Origin: Niabella yanshanensis
Lineage (GTDB): Bacteria > Bacteroidota > Bacteroidia > Chitinophagales > Chitinophagaceae
Assembly: GCF_034424215.1 (NCBI RefSeq)
Contig: NZ_CP139960.1
Coordinates: forward strand, 558,001 to 622,000
Direction of reading: 5' to 3'
Length of the DNA: 64,000 nt
Shown: positions 24,964 to 33,018 of the stretch, in pieces
How the letters are laid out: every line of letters begins with the position of its first letter
Position numbering within the stretch: the stretch's first letter is position 1
Notes under the pieces: model-generated
Seen by the model: only the letters and a program-made list of their open reading frames with translations
The model's database searches: none
Told to the model about the DNA's origin: nothing
Translations under genes and position numbers: made by a program

Positions 24964-26124
24964 TCAGTAGCTGTTGAAAAAACCAAGCATGGTGGTAAGC
25001 GCTTCTTTGCTATGCATTCGCTCACCGTTATCAAGCGATTCTTTCGCCATAACAGCAGCTCTTTTACGCATATGGATCTCGTAATACGAAATAGCTTCCT
25101 GTAAGGAACTGAACTTATCTGATGTTACAGTTTGGCTTAGTTCAAGTGCGTCCAGCATAGCCATATTAACACCTTCGCCGGCAAAAGGCGGCATGACATG
25201 CGCTGCGTCGCCCAGCATCGTAAGATTGGGCAATGCATTCCAGGTCTGGTCCAGGGGGATACAATAAATCGGCCTGGGTATAAAGGGCAGAATCGTATGA
25301 TTCAGTAATGCATCCCATACACTACTCCATCCCGCATATTCCTTTTTAAACCAGTTAAATACCTGGGTTCTATCCCAAAAGGCCAGGCCACTCTTCACAA
25401 CCCAGTCGGGGTCTGCTTTAAAGCTTAAATAAAATCCTATTTCACCGTTGCCTTTTTGTCCCATCAAGATATTTTTCTCATTACCGAACGCCATTATTTT
25501 GCCTCCGTTCAGCATAGCGTAAATAACAGGTACATTTTGCCGGGCGTTCTCAATAGTTCCATCCAACATGGTAATGCCTGAGTAAAAAGCTTTACTATCG
25601 GTGATATAAGGCCGGATCTTTGAGTGGGCGCCGTCTGCAGCAATGACCACATCTGCCTCAACTATATTCCCATCTTTGAATTCCAGCTGCCATCCAGTAT
25701 TCCGGGGCTTCATGCCAATAAAATGGCTGTTCCACATTACGGTACCGGGTTCTAAAGAGTTCAGCAAAATCTTCCTTAATGTGCCCCGGTCTATTTCGGG
25801 CCGGAAATGCGCATGCCCAAAGTTGCTCCCGGGCTTTATTTCGTGGTCGCTGTAAAATACTTCAGCCTGTTCATTCATTATCTTCTCCCGGTCAGCGCCA
25901 GGCAGAAAGTTATTTTTAAATGCGTCAAGGAGCCCGGCTTTTGTTAAAGCTGCTAATCCTGATTCATCATGCAGATCAAGCGGCGCTCCCTGCACCCGGG
26001 CATTTTTGTCCAGGTCTCTTTCATATACTTTTACATGGCAACCTTTTAATTGCAAGAGCTTAGCTAAAGTTAGTCCGCCAGGTCCGCCGCCAACAATGGC
26101 AACTTGTTTATTATCCAATAACAT
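24964..26124 (-). CDS. FAD-dependent monooxygenase, TetX-like
   Basis: A 386-residue class A flavoprotein monooxygenase. It shows the Rossmann start VAIVGGGPGGLTLAKLL, the acidic ribose-binding end YERD, the DG motif VIAADGAHSKIR and the FAD pyrophosphate motif LGDAAHVMPPFAGEGVN. Length and block order resemble the tetracycline-inactivating TetX proteins (388 residues). However, aligning by eye with TetX recalled from memory, Gln192, Arg213 and His234, which contact the drug, correspond to Ala, Lys and Gly here. A different aromatic or polyketide substrate is therefore more likely. An AraC-type regulator ends 27 bases upstream on the same strand, suggesting joint expression. Confidence 0.85.
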   Translation of the reverse strand: MLLDNKQVAIVGGGPGGLTLAKLLQLKGCHVKVYERDLDKNARVQGAPLDLHDESGLAALTKAGLLDAFKNNFLPGADREKIMNEQAEVFYSDHEIKPGSNFGHAHFRPEIDRGTLRKILLNSLEPGTVMWNSHFIGMKPRNTGWQLEFKDGNIVEADVVIAADGAHSKIRPYITDSKAFYSGITMLDGTIENARQNVPVIYAMLNGGKIMAFGNEKNILMGQKGNGEIGFYLSFKADPDWVVKSGLAFWDRTQVFNWFKKEYAGWSSVWDALLNHTILPFIPRPIYCIPLDQTWNALPNLTMLGDAAHVMPPFAGEGVNMAMLDALELSQTVTSDKFSSLQEAISYYEIHMRKRAAVMAKESLDNGERMHSKEALTTMLGFFNSY

Positions 26125-26151
26125 AATGCATCTTTTAAAATACGATGCAAA

Positions 26152-26907
26152 TTACTTTAGCCCGAGAGCAGAAAATTGTATAAATCGGCCGTTTTGATTT
26201 TTGTTTAATTCTTTGGGAGAAACACCGGAAAGCTTTTTTACTTCACGGATAAAATGAGACTGATCGGCAAAATTTTGTTCCGGAAATAATTTCCCTTCTT
26301 TGATATGTTCAAATGAGGCACGGAACCGGAGGATATTGCAGTAATTTTTTACAGAGAGACCAAACCGGTCATTAAAATAGCGGTTGATCTGCCGGCTGCT
26401 CCAATACACTTTCTCTGATAATGTCTTTACAGATATGTCGCCTTTAGTGCTATACAGTAACTCAAACAGTTCCTCTTTCCTGGGATCTACTTCGGCCGGT
26501 AATAGCGATTGTATGTATGGGGTAGCTTTTTGACAGAAGAGATCAAAATCATTTAAAATAGTTTCGTTAAAACCCCAGAAATCAGTGGGCAGGAATTGAG
26601 CATAGTCTAATATACCGGCGATGCTATCTCCAAACAGGTATTCTATTGCAGGAAGCTTAAAGCTTATCGCAAACATCACTGTCTGGCTTTTAAGTATAGC
26701 TTGCTGCGGAAAGGTTTCAATACCTGATCGTATAATACGGAACAGATCAGTGGAAGACCGGAAGAAGGTAAGATCTGCCCGTCCATCGGGTAAAACAACA
26801 ATTTCTTTATCGCAATTAGAAAGATTACGCAGTTCCCAAAAACTTTCTACGAACGCTGCGACAGACGGATCGGGCCGCTGTAAACGGAATTGGAGATCAC
26901 TACTCAT
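26152..26907 (-). CDS. AraC-family transcriptional regulator
   Basis: A 251-residue regulator. An N-terminal domain of about 145 residues has the DUF6597-like pattern often seen in AraC proteins (FRLQRPDPSVAAFVESFWEL, VVLPDGRADLTF). A C-terminal AraC helix-turn-helix domain follows (KVYWSSRQINRYFNDRFGLSVKNYCNILRFR, and FADQSHFIREVKKLSGVSPKEL). The downstream TetX-like gene starts 27 bases after the stop, so it likely controls itself and that enzyme, possibly in response to a small aromatic or drug-like molecule (inference). Confidence 0.9.
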   Translation of the reverse strand: MSSDLQFRLQRPDPSVAAFVESFWELRNLSNCDKEIVVLPDGRADLTFFRSSTDLFRIIRSGIETFPQQAILKSQTVMFAISFKLPAIEYLFGDSIAGILDYAQFLPTDFWGFNETILNDFDLFCQKATPYIQSLLPAEVDPRKEELFELLYSTKGDISVKTLSEKVYWSSRQINRYFNDRFGLSVKNYCNILRFRASFEHIKEGKLFPEQNFADQSHFIREVKKLSGVSPKELNKNQNGRFIQFSALGLK

Positions 26908-27051
26908 AATTGTGCTGGTAAATAAAAAGGCATACCAATACTTTTGTAAGCTAAAGTAAAGATAAAACCGGGAGAAGCCCGATAACCCTGTTGAACCGGC
27001 CGTTAAATGAATATTTCAATGGATGATCCGCAGTAACTGGGCAAATAAAAA

Positions 27052-27071
27052 AGAGGAGACTGATCTCCTCT
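27052..27071 (-). terminator. Intrinsic terminator of the duplicated secreted-protein gene, copy 1
   Basis: An 8-bp perfect stem (AGAGGAGA / TCTCCTCT) with a 4-base loop is followed on the minus strand by TTTTTTATTT. It lies 24 bases beyond the stop of the gene at 27096. Confidence 0.85.
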
Positions 27072-27095
27072 CGTATATATAAAACCGATGGTTGC

Positions 27096-27548
27096 TTATC
27101 GGTCGCCTCTTGTATACTTTGTAACCAATTCGGTGTCGCCGGCATCGTTGGCATTGATATGGGTATAATGGATGCTATCTTTCAAAACAATACGATAGTG
27201 AACACCATTTTTATTACTCACTTCTGTTACACCATGTATTTCGTTATTCTTATAATCTCTTTTTACATTGTAAAGAACATTAGAAGGAAGCTGCTCCTCT
27301 TTGTAATAACGGATCGTCTGCAATAACCTGCCTTTAGCATCAATAGTTACACGTGTTTTAGTACCGTCGTTTTCAAAAAAAGCTTCATAGTTATTGCCGG
27401 CGTTGCTCCATGTAATATTATTTACATTTTTAAAAGTAGCGACAAAAGTTTGTTGCGCTTTTTCGTTTACCGCCGGTTCCGGAGTTGAAGCGGCAGCGTT
27501 GAAACTCACTGTTAAAAGAACCGCAGCAGATAAGATTAAATTTTTCAT
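27096..27548 (-). CDS. Small secreted PepSY/BLIP-like protein, paralogue 1
   Basis: A 150-residue protein with a signal peptide (MKNLILSAAVLLTVSFNAAAS). The mature part starts with KAQQTFVATFKNVNNITWSN and contains ENDGTKTRVTIDAKGRLLQT and GVHYRIVLKD. This pattern resembles the PepSY-like (beta-lactamase-inhibitor-like) fold of many small Bacteroidota periplasmic proteins; the assignment is tentative. I start at the ATG at 27548: the frame reaches 27605, but the -7 promoter box falls inside that extension. The paralogue at 31938-32390 is nearly identical. Function unknown. Confidence 0.85.
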   Translation of the reverse strand: MKNLILSAAVLLTVSFNAAASTPEPAVNEKAQQTFVATFKNVNNITWSNAGNNYEAFFENDGTKTRVTIDAKGRLLQTIRYYKEEQLPSNVLYNVKRDYKNNEIHGVTEVSNKNGVHYRIVLKDSIHYTHINANDAGDTELVTKYTRGDR

Positions 27549-27586
27549 TGTATTTGTTTCGTTGTTTGTAGTTATCAATTGTTTCA

Positions 27587-27594
27587 CAAACATA
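27587..27594 (-). promoter_or_regulatory. Promoter box of small secreted protein gene, copy 1
   Basis: On the minus strand TATGTTTG fits TAnnTTTG, with a TTGA about 20 bases upstream. It predicts transcription starting near 27580 and a leader of about 32 bases. The same elements are conserved in copy 2. Confidence 0.5.
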
Positions 27595-27790
27595 CAATGA
27601 GCCAATGCCCCGGGTCAATAGCAAAAGGATGAACAGTAACAGTTTTACCGGCGAATAGCGGTTTTGTCGAGGCGAAAAGCATGGGACAATATTCATTTAA
27701 GCAAATCAGAGTGCCTTGCCAGCCTCCAAAAATCAGGAGGTACTTTTAAACGGTTGAAGCAGGACAACAGATAAAAGCAAAAGAAACCTG

Positions 27791-28068
27791 AAAGTAGGGT
27801 TTAATAATTACCGAACGGAAGCCTGGGTTTTGCTCATCTACTTTGCTTTCTCCCAGGATTTTATAGAACCATGCACTGGTTTCTCCGAACATAATACGAC
27901 TACGGGAAAGCCTTGCTGTTTCAATTTTCCATGTTTCATATAGTGTGGTAGCGCCATTAGCGAGCCACCGTCCCAGGAGGAATAGCTTTTTTGAGTCGCT
28001 ACTTTAAAAGCGGGATCTGCATATCCATTATTACCTAAAGCTCCCAATAAAGTATTAGACCCCAGCAG
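27791..28068 (-). pseudogene. GH78 alpha-L-rhamnosidase C-terminal remnant, frameshifted
   Basis: Minus-strand translation first gives ALGNNGYADPAFKVATQKSY. After a shift near 27972, the other frame reads WLANGATTLYETW, then IMFGETSAWFYKILGE and NPGFRSVIIKPYF. These are the successive C-terminal motifs of GH78 rhamnosidases; the intact gene at 28997 has SWGFEVINGATTIWERW, SVNEWMFEYMAG and GFKKIIIRP in the same order. Inserting one G at the run near 27972 would restore one frame. The match begins around 28068 and ends around 27791, so both the N-terminal part and the extreme C-terminus are missing. It is divergent from the intact gene and in the opposite orientation. Confidence 0.75.
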
Positions 28069-28273
28069 ACATCAAGCACCCAGTAAACAATATGATAATA
28101 TAAAATTAATCCTGGAATGCACAACCACTGCTTAGCTTCGCGGTGTTTATTAATATTGCCGGTATGAAAAGTCTATCGCTTTATCAGCTTTGAAGCAGCG
28201 ATTCAACCTGGTAATATTATTTTAATGTATCGGTAATACTGATCGGTTTCGTTGTCAAAAAAGGAACGATTAT

Positions 28274-28606
28274 ATGCAAGGATACGCACAGTTGTTACAC
28301 TATTATAAACCCAACTTTGTGGCACCAGACGAACAGATTTATTTGCTCCGAGAGCAGTTAAGACAGGCAGAAGAAGAATATATGCGCCTGTGGAACCAAC
28401 ATAAATTATTGAAGCTTTCTTACCGTTTTTTAAAGAGTGGAAAGATGAGTCACGATACTCTGGCACCAGCATCTATCAGTGACAATTTTCAGGCATTTCT
28501 TTATGGAACCGGGAGGGGGTTGCCACTGGAGTTTCAAAAGCCCGTGCGTAGAAGAAATAATAATAAAAAGAATGAAGCCGTATGCAAACTCGTAAAAAAG
28601 AAATAA
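28274..28606 (+). CDS. Hypothetical protein
   Basis: A 110-residue protein with no signal peptide. Residues about 18-48 are helical and charged (LREQLRQAEEEYMRLWNQH), possibly a coiled coil. The C-terminus is strongly basic (RRRNNNKKNE and LVKKK). No family recognised. The composition looks protein-like rather than random, but no homologue or promoter supports it, so it is a tentative call. It lies between the rhamnosidase remnant and the intact rhamnosidase gene. Confidence 0.4.
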   Translation: MQGYAQLLHYYKPNFVAPDEQIYLLREQLRQAEEEYMRLWNQHKLLKLSYRFLKSGKMSHDTLAPASISDNFQAFLYGTGRGLPLEFQKPVRRRNNNKKNEAVCKLVKKK

Positions 28607-28996
28607 CTCTCACGCTAATTCCTTAAATTTGAATGATCTAACAGGCTGCTGACCTGTAACGATGCTTGCAAAAATGTTGTCCCTGAACAAGCTGATCAAA
28701 CAATCGGCTGAAAGGGTATTATTTTCTACATTTTTGACTGTAATATGCCTGGGTCTTTGTGGGATATTATCCGATGGAGATGCTCAAGGCGGGTTGTTAA
28801 AGCTGCATCATAATGATGCCTCAATCTTTAGATCTCGCGGGTAATGCAGGTTGAAAATATTGAACAATTGCGTCAACATACATGCATCACATGAAGATAA
28901 TTGTCGTAACACGATATAAAACCTGGAAACGAAAAACCCACTTTGTATATGAAGAGCCGTCGGGTATTCGAAAAAACAAAAAAATAATGACAAGGT
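28607..28996. other. 390-base region upstream of the GH78 gene
   Basis: A 60-codon frame at 28662-28844 has a hydrophobic middle but no recognisable family, and I do not call it. No strong hairpin or exact TAnnTTTG element was found. It presumably holds the rhamnosidase promoter. Confidence 0.4.
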
Positions 28997-31855
28997 TTGA
29001 AAAGGACAATCAACATGCTCTTTGCATTTTTATTATGCAGCCCCGTATGGGCATTATCAGATATAAAGCCGGTATATCTCCGGTGTAACTACAAAGTAAA
29101 TCCATTTATTGACACCAAAATTCCCATGCTCAGCTGGGAGCTGGTATCCAATCAAAACAACCAGGTGCAGACCGCCTACCAGGTGATGGTAGCATCTTCA
29201 TTGGCGTTACTCAACAATGAAACTCCTGATATCTGGAATAGCGGTAAAACAGAAGGCAATCAAACCAACCAGGTTGCTTACAATGGTAAGCCACTTTTTT
29301 CAGCCGGTATATACTATTGGAAAGTGCGTAGCTGGGATAAAGATCGGAATGCCGGTCCCTGGAGTATAGTAGCGTCATGGGAAACTGGACTTTTCAATAA
29401 GCTGGAATGGAAAGCTGATTGGATAGGATTTGAGTTGGACAGTTTAAATACTAATAAAGATTATCACCTGCCGCCTGCGCCTTACTTGAGAAGGGAAGTG
29501 AGGTTAAAAACCGGTATTAAGCGTGCCAGGCTATACGTTACTTCTTTAGGCCTAAACGAATTTTATGTCAATGGTACACGTATAGGTAGTGATTATTTTT
29601 TACCCGGTTGGACAGACTATAATAAAAGACTTTATTACCAGGTGTATGATGTTTCAAAGAACATTAAAGCGGGAGATAATGTTTTGGGTGCCGTTCTATC
29701 GCCGGGATGGTATGCGGGGTACGTGGGTTATGCATTGTTAGTAGGCAGTCCGCAGGTACGTGGCTTTTACGGGAACACGCCGCTTTTAAGAGCAAGTGTT
29801 TGGGTGGAATATCATAACGGTGAAAGAGAGATAATAGCAACAGATGGCTCCTGGAAAGCCAGTGACGGTGCTTTACGGGAAACAGATATATTGAATGGGG
29901 AAACCTATGACGCACGACGTGAAGTAAAAGGTTGGAGCCAAACGGGGTTTAATATGCTAGACTGGAAACCCGTTACAATTTACGCTGACAAAGCTGACAG
30001 GGAGTTACAGGTATATCCCGGAAATCCTGTCGCAATATTCGATACCCTTACTGCAAAGAAAATTACGAAAGCCAGGAATGGCAGGTATATTGTAGACTTT
30101 GGTCAGAATTTTTCAGGCATCATCAGACTGAATGTGAAAGGGAAAACGGGTGATAGCATCATTATCCGTTATGGAGAAATGTTACACCCCGATGGAAGGT
30201 TGATGACCGAAAACCTGAGAAGAGCAAGAGCTATCGATACCTACATAATAAAGGGCGATGAAAATATGGAAACCTGGTCTCCGCAGTTTACCTATCATGG
30301 TTTTCAGTTCGTAGAGATCGCGGGATTAAAATATCAGCCGACTATCGAGACCATTAAAGGTTTGGTATTAACCTCATCAACACCCGGTGCAGGAACCATG
30401 GAAACGGATAATGCCATGATCAATCAGCTTTATAAAAACATTGTATGGACCCAGCGGTCTAATTATTTTGATATCCCTACCGACTGTCCTCAAAGAGATG
30501 AACGCCTGGGGTGGACAGGTGACGCACAGGTTTATACACGGTCTGCCATTTATAATAATGATATCTCAGCTTTCTTTCTAAAATGGCTGCAGGATCTGAA
30601 TGATGCGCAGTTTCCCAATGGCGCCTATCCCATATACGCACCCATGCCGCTTACGGTAAACGGCTTATCAGCCATACGATCAACAGACAGTTATTCGCCA
30701 GGCTGGATGGAAGCCGGAATCATTTGTGCCTATGAAATGTACCAGGCTTATGGTGATACCGGCATTATTAAAAAGTATTGGCCCGGCATGAAACGTTTTA
30801 TGAGTTTTTTGGACCAAAAAGCAGGGGGAGACCATTTATTCAAAGAAAGGGCGTTTGAAGAAATATCGCCTAAAGGCGGATTTGGAGACTGGTTGTCTGT
30901 AGGAAAAAAAACATCACCCGACCTGCTGGCTTCTATTTATTACTTCTATTGCAGCAAGCTGATGGAAGAGATGGCGGCTGCCATTGGAGCCGACAAGGAC
31001 AAACAACAACTACAACAAAATGCGCAACGGATCCGGGCAGCTTTTGTAAAACATTATACCGACGGGGCCGGCAATTTTAAAGTAAATCCTGAAATTTATG
31101 GGGATGTAACCGGTTATGTGGAATATAGCAAGGAGAAAGGGTTTCACGGACATACCCAAACAGCCTACGCCAATGCCATTTATATGGGATTGCTACCTGC
31201 CGATTTCATAAAGATTGCTGGTAATAGTCTTGCCGGCTTACTTAACGAAAATGATTGGAAACTGGCTACCGGGTTTCTGGGTGTAAAACCTTTGCTGCCG
31301 GCACTTTCATTAACGGGCCATACAGGGCTGGCCTACCACCTGCTACTATCAAAAGAATATCCATCCTGGGGTTTTGAAGTGATAAATGGAGCCACTACTA
31401 TCTGGGAAAGATGGAATAGTTATATCAAAGAAAAAGGTTTCGAGAATAATGCAGGCATGAATTCATTCAACCATTATTCCTTCGGCTCGGTAAATGAATG
31501 GATGTTTGAATATATGGCCGGTATAAAACCCGCAGCGGCGGGTTTTAAAAAAATCATTATACGGCCTGAAATAGCCGATAGCAGCATCAACTATGTGAAG
31601 GCATCCTATCATTCCATAAATGGCAAAATTGAGTCATCCTGGAAGAAAGTAAACGGCAAACTGATAATGGATATAATTATACCTGTTAATACAAAAGCAA
31701 AAGTATTGATACCTGCCAGCTCCGTTGGCTCTGTTCGTGTAAAAGGAAAGAATGATATAATGTTGAAAAGCTCAGATGTCAGTAATAGGGTGGAAGCGGA
31801 TTTAGGATCGGGTAAATATCAGTTTGAAGTCACTGGTTTCGCTACTCCTGAGTAG
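28997..31855 (+). CDS. GH78 alpha-L-rhamnosidase, secreted
   Basis: A 952-residue enzyme that removes terminal alpha-L-rhamnose, for instance from rhamnogalacturonan. The start is taken as TTG at 28997, giving a proper signal peptide (KRTINMLFAFLLCSPVWA); ATG at 29015 would leave it without a basic N-terminus. Beta domains occupy about residues 20-450. The catalytic (alpha/alpha)6 barrel follows, with the conserved acidic block DCPQRDERLGWTGDAQ near 495-510, then GGFGDWLSVG and SWGFEVINGATTIWERW. The C-terminal beta domain contains GFKKIIIRP. It is intact, in contrast to the GH78 remnant about 1 kb upstream, and is bounded by duplicated segments. Confidence 0.93.
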   Translation: MKRTINMLFAFLLCSPVWALSDIKPVYLRCNYKVNPFIDTKIPMLSWELVSNQNNQVQTAYQVMVASSLALLNNETPDIWNSGKTEGNQTNQVAYNGKPLFSAGIYYWKVRSWDKDRNAGPWSIVASWETGLFNKLEWKADWIGFELDSLNTNKDYHLPPAPYLRREVRLKTGIKRARLYVTSLGLNEFYVNGTRIGSDYFLPGWTDYNKRLYYQVYDVSKNIKAGDNVLGAVLSPGWYAGYVGYALLVGSPQVRGFYGNTPLLRASVWVEYHNGEREIIATDGSWKASDGALRETDILNGETYDARREVKGWSQTGFNMLDWKPVTIYADKADRELQVYPGNPVAIFDTLTAKKITKARNGRYIVDFGQNFSGIIRLNVKGKTGDSIIIRYGEMLHPDGRLMTENLRRARAIDTYIIKGDENMETWSPQFTYHGFQFVEIAGLKYQPTIETIKGLVLTSSTPGAGTMETDNAMINQLYKNIVWTQRSNYFDIPTDCPQRDERLGWTGDAQVYTRSAIYNNDISAFFLKWLQDLNDAQFPNGAYPIYAPMPLTVNGLSAIRSTDSYSPGWMEAGIICAYEMYQAYGDTGIIKKYWPGMKRFMSFLDQKAGGDHLFKERAFEEISPKGGFGDWLSVGKKTSPDLLASIYYFYCSKLMEEMAAAIGADKDKQQLQQNAQRIRAAFVKHYTDGAGNFKVNPEIYGDVTGYVEYSKEKGFHGHTQTAYANAIYMGLLPADFIKIAGNSLAGLLNENDWKLATGFLGVKPLLPALSLTGHTGLAYHLLLSKEYPSWGFEVINGATTIWERWNSYIKEKGFENNAGMNSFNHYSFGSVNEWMFEYMAGIKPAAAGFKKIIIRPEIADSSINYVKASYHSINGKIESSWKKVNGKLIMDIIIPVNTKAKVLIPASSVGSVRVKGKNDIMLKSSDVSNRVEADLGSGKYQFEVTGFATPE

Positions 31856-31883
31856 TACTTTAATGTCTTAAGCTGAAACTGAA

Positions 31884-31905
31884 AGAGGAGACCTCTATCT
31901 CCTCT
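31884..31905. terminator. Terminator between GH78 gene and small secreted-protein gene, copy 2
   Basis: An 8-bp perfect stem (AGAGGAGA / TCTCCTCT) with a 6-base loop. T-rich sequence follows on the plus strand, so it may serve both the rhamnosidase gene and the converging minus-strand gene. Confidence 0.75.
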
Positions 31906-31937
31906 TTTCTTGTATATATAAAAACCATGACGGTTGC

Positions 31938-32390
31938 TTATTTATCCCCTCGTGCATATTTCGCAACTAAGGCGGTATCACCAGCCTGGTTAGCATTGAT
32001 ATGCGTATAGCTTTCAGCGTCTTTCAAAACAATGCGATAGTGAACACCATTTTTATTGCTCACTTCTGTTACCCCGTGTATTTCGTTATTCTTATAATCA
32101 TTTCTTACATGGTAAAGAACATTGGAAGGAAGCTGCTCCTCTTTGTAATACCGGATGGTTTGCAATAACTTACCTTTCGTATCAATAGTTACACGTGTTT
32201 TGATACCGTCGTTTTCAAAAAAAGCTTCATAGTTATTGCCGGTGTTGCTCCATGTAACATCATTTACATTTTTAAAAGTAGCTACAAAAGTTTGCTGCGC
32301 TTTTTCGTTCACCACCGGTTCAGCAATTGAAGCATTGGCGTTAAAGCTTACAGTTAAAAGAACCGCTGCAGATAAGATTAAATTTTTCAT
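31938..32390 (-). CDS. Small secreted PepSY/BLIP-like protein, paralogue 2
   Basis: A 150-residue paralogue of the protein at 27096-27548. The signal peptide differs only at a few positions (FNANAS against FNAAAS). The mature parts are nearly the same, with differences such as SYTHINANQAGDTALVAKYARGDK at the end. The start at 32390 is chosen for the same reason as in copy 1. Since substitutions are concentrated in conservative changes and the frame is kept, both copies seem functional. Role unknown; secretion is predicted. Confidence 0.85.
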   Translation of the reverse strand: MKNLILSAAVLLTVSFNANASIAEPVVNEKAQQTFVATFKNVNDVTWSNTGNNYEAFFENDGIKTRVTIDTKGKLLQTIRYYKEEQLPSNVLYHVRNDYKNNEIHGVTEVSNKNGVHYRIVLKDAESYTHINANQAGDTALVAKYARGDK

Positions 32391-33018
32391 TGTATTTGTT
32401 TTGTTGTTTGTAGTTATTAATTGTTTCACAAACATACAATGAGGAGATGCCCTGGGTCAATAGCAAAAGGATGAATAGTAACAGTATTACCGGTGAATGG
32501 TAGTTTTGTCGAGGCGAAAAGCAGGGTATCTGCTAAACCCCGGGTACCTGCCGGCCGGCCAGGCGGGTTTCCGGGATAGACTTGAAATGATTTATAAAAG
32601 AAGTACAGCTAAAACTAAAATCGAGATGGCATCACATTCCCGGATATGGTTTGAGGCAATCTTAGCTAAATGCCGTTGCTCCATAGGAGCAACCTCGTTA
32701 TAGCCTCATAATGGTTACAAATATTTTACGTGCCGTAGGTACGCAACCATTGCCTGTTCCATTTCATTGGCGATGGATCTTACAACACAATATATCTTCC
32801 CGTAGCTTTTAAACAGGCAGCCGCTACGGCATAAACGTTAATTCTAATAACATATTTCAATAAATAGGCCTACGGCATTTATATTAACCCGGTGCTATTC
32901 CAATTTTTGCTTCATTATCATTTTAAATTCTTGGCGTCTTGTACTTAGTTGTGCCAACAAAAACAATCCTGCAAGGAACGCTGGAATTCAGGGCAATAAA
33001 TCTGAATTTTATCCGGGG
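32391..33018. other. 628-base intergenic region with promoter and repeat-like sequences
   Basis: The first 130 bases are the promoter end of duplicated segment copy 2. Then follow a GC-rich element around GGCCGGCC (32545-32575), an 8-bp hairpin with a 3-base loop (32675-32693), and TGCCGTAGG at 32731 with its complement CCTACGGCA at 32869. No gene is supported. Confidence 0.5.
32429..32436 (-). promoter_or_regulatory. Promoter box of small secreted protein gene, copy 2
   Basis: On the minus strand TATGTTTG, at the same distance from the ATG (39 bases) as in copy 1. Conservation between the copies supports its function. Confidence 0.5.

Larger units (their letters stand above)
27051..27681 (-). 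repeat. ~630-bp duplicated segment, copy 1
   Basis: This segment matches 31883-32523 in the same orientation: terminator, coding region, promoter and about 90 bases upstream all align, with scattered substitutions and few indels. Similarity stops sharply after GAGGCGAAAAGCA. It is a direct repeat about 4.8 kb from its partner. Confidence 0.8.
31883..32523 (-). repeat. ~640-bp duplicated segment, copy 2
   Basis: The partner of 27051-27681. The coding part, the leader from the ATG to the TATGTTTG box and about 90 bases beyond align with the first copy. The flanking sequences differ. Confidence 0.8.

Noticed and set aside
24964-26124. Calling the monooxygenase a tetracycline-resistance enzyme (tetX).
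   Set aside because: The overall family resemblance is strong, but residues that contact the drug in TetX appear replaced. The symbol is not justified.
28662-28844. 60-codon frame with a hydrophobic middle upstream of the GH78 gene.
   Set aside because: Short, without family pattern or promoter. A membrane peptide cannot be excluded, but I do not support it.
32497-32703. 68-codon frame in the repeat-like intergenic block.
   Set aside because: It runs through the GC-rich repeat and hairpin; the translation looks random.
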